A DNA stretch of 64,000 nt from Streptomyces novaecaesareae (GTDB lineage: Bacteria; Actinomycetota; Actinomycetes; Streptomycetales; Streptomycetaceae), in the NCBI RefSeq assembly GCF_000716875.1, contig NZ_JNWQ01000033.1:1-64000 (forward strand). The letters are read 5' to 3'. The notes beneath the pieces are model-generated. The model searched no databases. It had not been told where the DNA came from and saw only the letters and a program-made list of their open reading frames with translations. The position numbers and the translations under genes are program-made. Shown here piece after piece: positions 61,145 to 64,000 of this stretch (its first letter is position 1; every line of letters starts with the position of its first letter).

Positions 61145-61884
61145 GCCGTGCCGCCCGGGGCCCGGTTGGGCTTGGAGGCGTAGGCGACGAAGCTCTTGCC
61201 GATGACCGGGTTGAGCGCCCGCTCGGCGGCCTTGGTGAGGGTGCTGATCACCGGGGTGCCGACGATGTCCCAGACCAGCAGCTGGTGGTAGGCCTTGACC
61301 GGCAGCGCCTTGTCGTTGTTCACGCCGACCGCGCACTTGATCCACCAGTACGGCGAGTGCAGCGCGTGCGCGTGGTGGGTGCCGTACGGCTCCAGGCCGG
61401 CGCCCTTGAGCTTGCCGAGCAGTTCGTCGCCCCGGTAGATGCGGATGTGGCCGCCCTCGACCTCGTGGTACTCGTCGGACAGCGCCCAGCAGATCTTCTC
61501 GGGCAGCCAGCGCGGCACGGTGACGGCGAGCAGGCCGCCCGGCTTGAGGACGCGGAACATCTCGTTGAGCACGCCCTTGTCGTCGGGGATGTGCTCCATC
61601 ACCTCGGAGATGATGATCTTGTCGAAGTACTCGTCCTCGAACGGCAGCGCCAGCGCGTTGCCCTCCATCGCGACCGCCGACGCGCCCTCCGGGGCCTCAC
61701 CGGCCTGCTCCATCGCGGCGAACCACTTCGTGACCTCGGCGATCTCCTCGGCGTTCTGGTCGAGGGCGATCACGTTGGCGCCGCGGCGGTAGCACTCGAA
61801 CGCGTGCCGGCCCCCGCCGCAGCCCAGGTCGAGCACCCGGTCGCCGGGGGCGAGCGGGAAGCGCGAGAAATCGACGGTCAGCAC
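61141..61884 (-). CDS. Class I SAM-dependent methyltransferase (glycoconjugate-linked)
   Basis: 247 residues. Motif I RVLDLGCGGGRHAFE, then VIALDQNAEE, AMEGNALALPFEDEYFDKIIISEVMEHIPD and LKPGGLLAVTVPRWLP are classic Methyltransf_11. The C-terminal HALHSPYWWIKCAVGVNN region is specific to the actinobacterial form next to a GT4 gene. GTG at 61884 has GGGAG 7 bases upstream; a frame extension would add a VTAGRP repeat tail and is unlikely. Coupled by ATGA to the toroid-enzyme gene. Confidence 0.88.
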   Translation of the reverse strand: MLTVDFSRFPLAPGDRVLDLGCGGGRHAFECYRRGANVIALDQNAEEIAEVTKWFAAMEQAGEAPEGASAVAMEGNALALPFEDEYFDKIIISEVMEHIPDDKGVLNEMFRVLKPGGLLAVTVPRWLPEKICWALSDEYHEVEGGHIRIYRGDELLGKLKGAGLEPYGTHHAHALHSPYWWIKCAVGVNNDKALPVKAYHQLLVWDIVGTPVISTLTKAAERALNPVIGKSFVAYASKPNRAPGGTA

Positions 61885-61994
61885 TGCAGGACTCCCATTC
61901 CTATTGCTACCAAGCGTCCTTGACGCTTCGTCACGTCTTGTCGGCTCGTCACGCATCGTCGGCCGGAGTACGGCCCTGGCCGCACTCCGGCGGC

Positions 61995-62066
61995 CTGCCG
62001 TCACCGGCCGGGCCGCAGTTACCGGCCGACCCGCCGTCACCAGCCGACCCGCCGTCACCGACCGGG
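61995..62066. repeat. Four 18-bp tandem units in the GT4-methyltransferase spacer
   Basis: Units at 61995, 62013, 62031 and 62049 of pattern C(C/T)GC(C/A)GT(C/T)ACC(G/A)(G/A)CCG(G/A)(G/C). They lie 19 bases beyond the GT4 stop, between it and the methyltransferase start. Confidence 0.8.
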
Positions 62067-62084
62067 CCGGCCAGGCCGGGCCGG

Positions 62085-63395
62085 CTAGGCCACGTACCGC
62101 CAGCCGGGCCCCGAGCGGGCCCGGGCGCCGACACCGGTGGCGATCGCCGCACGGTACGCCCCGGCGGTCAGCTCGGCGGCCCGCTCCCAGGTGAACCGGG
62201 CCAGCACCCGCTCCCGGCCGGCCGCGCCCAGCTCGGCCCGCAGCTGCGGGTCGTCCAGCAGCCGGCCGAGCGCGGCCGCCAGCGCGTCCGCCTCCCCCGG
62301 CGGCACGGCCAGACAGGTCTCCCCGTCCGGCCCGGCCACCTCGGGGATCGCCCCGCCGGTGGTGGCGACCAGCGGCGTGCCGGTGGCCATCGCCTCGGCG
62401 GCGGGCAGCGAGAAGCCCTCGTACAGCGAGGGGACGCAGGCCACCTCGGCCGAGCGGTAGAGGTCGACCAGCTCCCGGTCGGTCAGGCCGCTGCGGAACT
62501 CGATGTGCTCCGCCAGCCCGAAGCGGCGCACCGCCTCGGCCACCGGCCCGTCCTCCTTCTGCGGCTTGCCGACCACCACGAGGTGGGCGTCCCGCTCGGT
62601 GCGGACCTTGGCCAGCGCCTCCACCAGGAACACCAGTCCCTTCAGCGGGACGTCCGCGCTGGAGGTGGTGACGATCCGGCCGGGCACCCGGGCGATCTCC
62701 CCGGAGGGCGACCAGAGCCGGGTGTCGGCGCCGATCGGCACCACCGAGATCGCGCCGGGCGCGGCCCCCAGGTGCTCGGCGATCTCGCGCTGCGAGGTGC
62801 CGGAGACGGTGATCACGTGGTCCAGCCGGCCGGCGACCCGCCGCTGCATCCGGGTGAAGGCGTACCAGCGGCGCAGCGAGAGCCGCTTGAGCCGGGTGCC
62901 GGCGGCGTCCAGCTCCAGCTGCCGGTCCACGGTGATCGGGTGGTGGATCGTGGTGACCAGCGGGAAGCCGTGCCGGGCCAGGCCCAGCAGGCCGTAGCCG
63001 AGGGTCTGGTTGTCGTGCACCACGTCGTAGCGGCCCTTGTGCGCGGCCAGGTACTGCCGGGCGCGCAGCGAGAAGGTCAGCGGCTCGGGGAAGCCGCCGG
63101 TGCGCATGGTGGCGAACTCCAGCACGTCCACCGGGCCGCGGAACTCGCCGCGGGCGGGGGTGCGGAACGGGTCGTCGGCGCGGTAGAGGTCCAGGCTGGG
63201 CAGCTCGACCAGGCGCACCGAACCGGGGCCGTCGACCTCGTCCAGCACGGGGTAGGGCTGGGCGCCGATCACGTCCACGTGGTGGCCGAGCCTGGCCAGC
63301 TCGCGGGAGAGGTGCCGTACGTAGACGCCCTGGCCACCGCAGAAGGGGTCCCCCCGGTACGACAGCAGGGCAATCCGCAGCGGCTGCGCGGTCAT
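62085..63395 (-). CDS. GT-B glycosyltransferase, family 4 type
   Basis: 436 residues. RIALLSYRGDPFCGGQGVYVRHLSRELARLGHHVDVIG is the donor-independent N-terminal Rossmann start with the glycine-rich GGQG; SYEGFS-type LYEGFSLPAAEAMATGTPLVATTGGAIPEV carries the E-x7-E of retaining GT4 enzymes for nucleotide-sugar binding. Substrate unknown; the set GT4 / methyltransferase / toroid enzyme suggests a methylated surface or lipid-linked glycan. First of the three genes in transcription order. Divergent TetR gene on the other side. Confidence 0.93.
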   Translation of the reverse strand: MTAQPLRIALLSYRGDPFCGGQGVYVRHLSRELARLGHHVDVIGAQPYPVLDEVDGPGSVRLVELPSLDLYRADDPFRTPARGEFRGPVDVLEFATMRTGGFPEPLTFSLRARQYLAAHKGRYDVVHDNQTLGYGLLGLARHGFPLVTTIHHPITVDRQLELDAAGTRLKRLSLRRWYAFTRMQRRVAGRLDHVITVSGTSQREIAEHLGAAPGAISVVPIGADTRLWSPSGEIARVPGRIVTTSSADVPLKGLVFLVEALAKVRTERDAHLVVVGKPQKEDGPVAEAVRRFGLAEHIEFRSGLTDRELVDLYRSAEVACVPSLYEGFSLPAAEAMATGTPLVATTGGAIPEVAGPDGETCLAVPPGEADALAAALGRLLDDPQLRAELGAAGRERVLARFTWERAAELTAGAYRAAIATGVGARARSGPGWRYVA

Positions 63396-63461
63396 CCTGG
63401 GCCCTCTTCTCTAGCTGCGATCTGTACTGCCGGTCGGTGCTGCCGGTCGCTAAAGTAGATC

Positions 63462-63484
63462 AGGTTTCAGTGGCCCTGGAACCT
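63462..63484. promoter_or_regulatory. Candidate operator between the GT4 and TetR genes
   Basis: 23-bp inverted repeat AGGTTTCAG-n5-CTGGAACCT (8 of 9 positions symmetric) in the divergent promoter region, 67-89 bases from the GT4 start. Probable site for the adjacent TetR protein. A 13-base direct repeat TGCCGGTCGGTGC/TGCCGGTCGC lies at 63428-63450. Confidence 0.5.
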
Positions 63485-63637
63485 CGTCATCGACCACGTG
63501 AACAATGAGAGACCTCGAAGATACCGGCCCGTAGCTTTACCTCCGGTGCCAGGGTCGGTGATTCCCGCCACGCCCGCCCCGCCGATCCTGCCGACCTCGT
63601 GGAGCACACCGCCACTCTCGCCCGCCCGGGAGCACCC

Positions 63638-64000
63638 TTGCCGCCGACCACCGAGCCCCTCACCCCGAGCCCCGCCCTGCCCCGACCCGCCGAGCTGCCG
63701 CTGACCGCGCGCCAGGCCGAACGCCGGCGGCGGATCCTGCGGGCGGCCACCGCGCTGGCCGCGCGGGGCGGGTACGAGGCGGTGCAGATGCGGGAGGTCG
63801 CGGAGAGCGCGCAGGTCGCGCTCGGCACGCTGTACCGGTACTTCCCGTCGAAGGTGCACCTGCTCGTCGCGGTGATGCTGGAGCAGCTGCAGGGCCTGCA
63901 CGACCACATCCGGCGGCACCCGCCGACCGACGCGGAGCCCGCCCTGCGGGTCGCCGACACCCTCACCCGGGCCTTCCACGGGCTGCAGCGCGAGCCGCTG
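63638..64000 (+). CDS. TetR-family regulator, C-terminus outside window
   Basis: First 121 codons. The helix-turn-helix VQMREVAESAQVALGTLYRYFPSKVHLLVAV is a textbook TetR N-terminus, with ARQAERRRRILRAATALAARGGYEA before it; it resembles the KstR/lipid-catabolism branch. The ligand domain runs off the edge (ends ...LQREPL). TTG at 63638 has GGGAG 5 bases upstream; an in-frame GTG at 63599 lacks one. Divergent from the GT4 operon, which it may control. Confidence 0.88.
   Translation, partial: MPPTTEPLTPSPALPRPAELPLTARQAERRRRILRAATALAARGGYEAVQMREVAESAQVALGTLYRYFPSKVHLLVAVMLEQLQGLHDHIRRHPPTDAEPALRVADTLTRAFHGLQREPL

Noticed and set aside
61885..62058. N-terminal extension of the methyltransferase with VTAGRP repeats
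   Set aside because: The GTG at 61884 has a good ribosome site, and the extension is a translation of the 18-bp tandem repeat.

Overview
The window is high-GC actinobacterial chromosome, almost certainly Streptomycetaceae (Streptomyces or Kitasatospora). The evidence is strong third-position G/C in every gene, GTG and TTG starts, an actinobacterial class A RNase P RNA, an F420-dependent reductase, the RNase H/acid phosphatase-zinc ribbon-Nif3 trio also known from Mycobacterium, and a gene order (pullulanase, glnE, glnA2-type synthetase, nadE, panB ... rnpB ... RNase H) that I recall from the S. coelicolor SCO2226-SCO2320 region. Most genes are core or core-like. No tRNA, rRNA, CRISPR, transposase or phage gene was seen.

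Layout. 1-9.4 kb: secreted M4 protease (cut by the window edge), a 1852-aa secreted amylase-pullulanase and a PAP2-type membrane enzyme. 9.4-16.9 kb: nitrogen genes (glnE, glnA2-like), a VapBC-type toxin-antitoxin pair and glutamine-dependent NAD synthetase. 16.9-21.9 kb: membrane endonuclease/phosphatase-like protein, a DHA2 efflux pump with TetR regulator, panB. 21.9-27.6 kb: DrrAB-type ABC exporter preceded by phased direct repeats and facing a large AfsR/SARP-NB-ARC regulator. 27.6-36.7 kb: M50 protease, F420 reductase, RelE-type TA pair, MFS pump, methionine aminopeptidase, small proteins, PadR regulator, ACT protein. 36.7-44.4 kb: rnpB, second DHA2 pump, RNB nuclease, YaaA, and the RNase H/zinc-ribbon/Nif3 operon.

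44.4-54.3 kb is the accessory highlight: a lanthipeptide cluster. A three-domain LanL synthetase keeps all three cyclase zinc ligands, so it is class IV rather than class III. It overlaps an S9 (prolyl-oligopeptidase-type) peptidase and is followed by a 47-aa precursor peptide with a venezuelin-like leader and a Cys/Thr-rich core, a 44-bp perfect palindrome, and two ABC half-exporters separated by four copies of a 21-bp inverted repeat. A small His/Arg-motif peptide of unknown role follows.

54.4-64 kb: zinc alcohol dehydrogenase, a methyltransferase, cell-wall amidase with membrane partner proteins, a glycosyltransferase/methyltransferase/toroid-enzyme set, and the start of a TetR gene.

A pattern across the window: at least four minus-strand genes (glnE, the endonuclease-like gene, the SARP gene and the toroid-enzyme gene) end inside short tandem repeats of 15-21 bp that duplicate the stop-codon region, and similar arrays lie near other gene ends.
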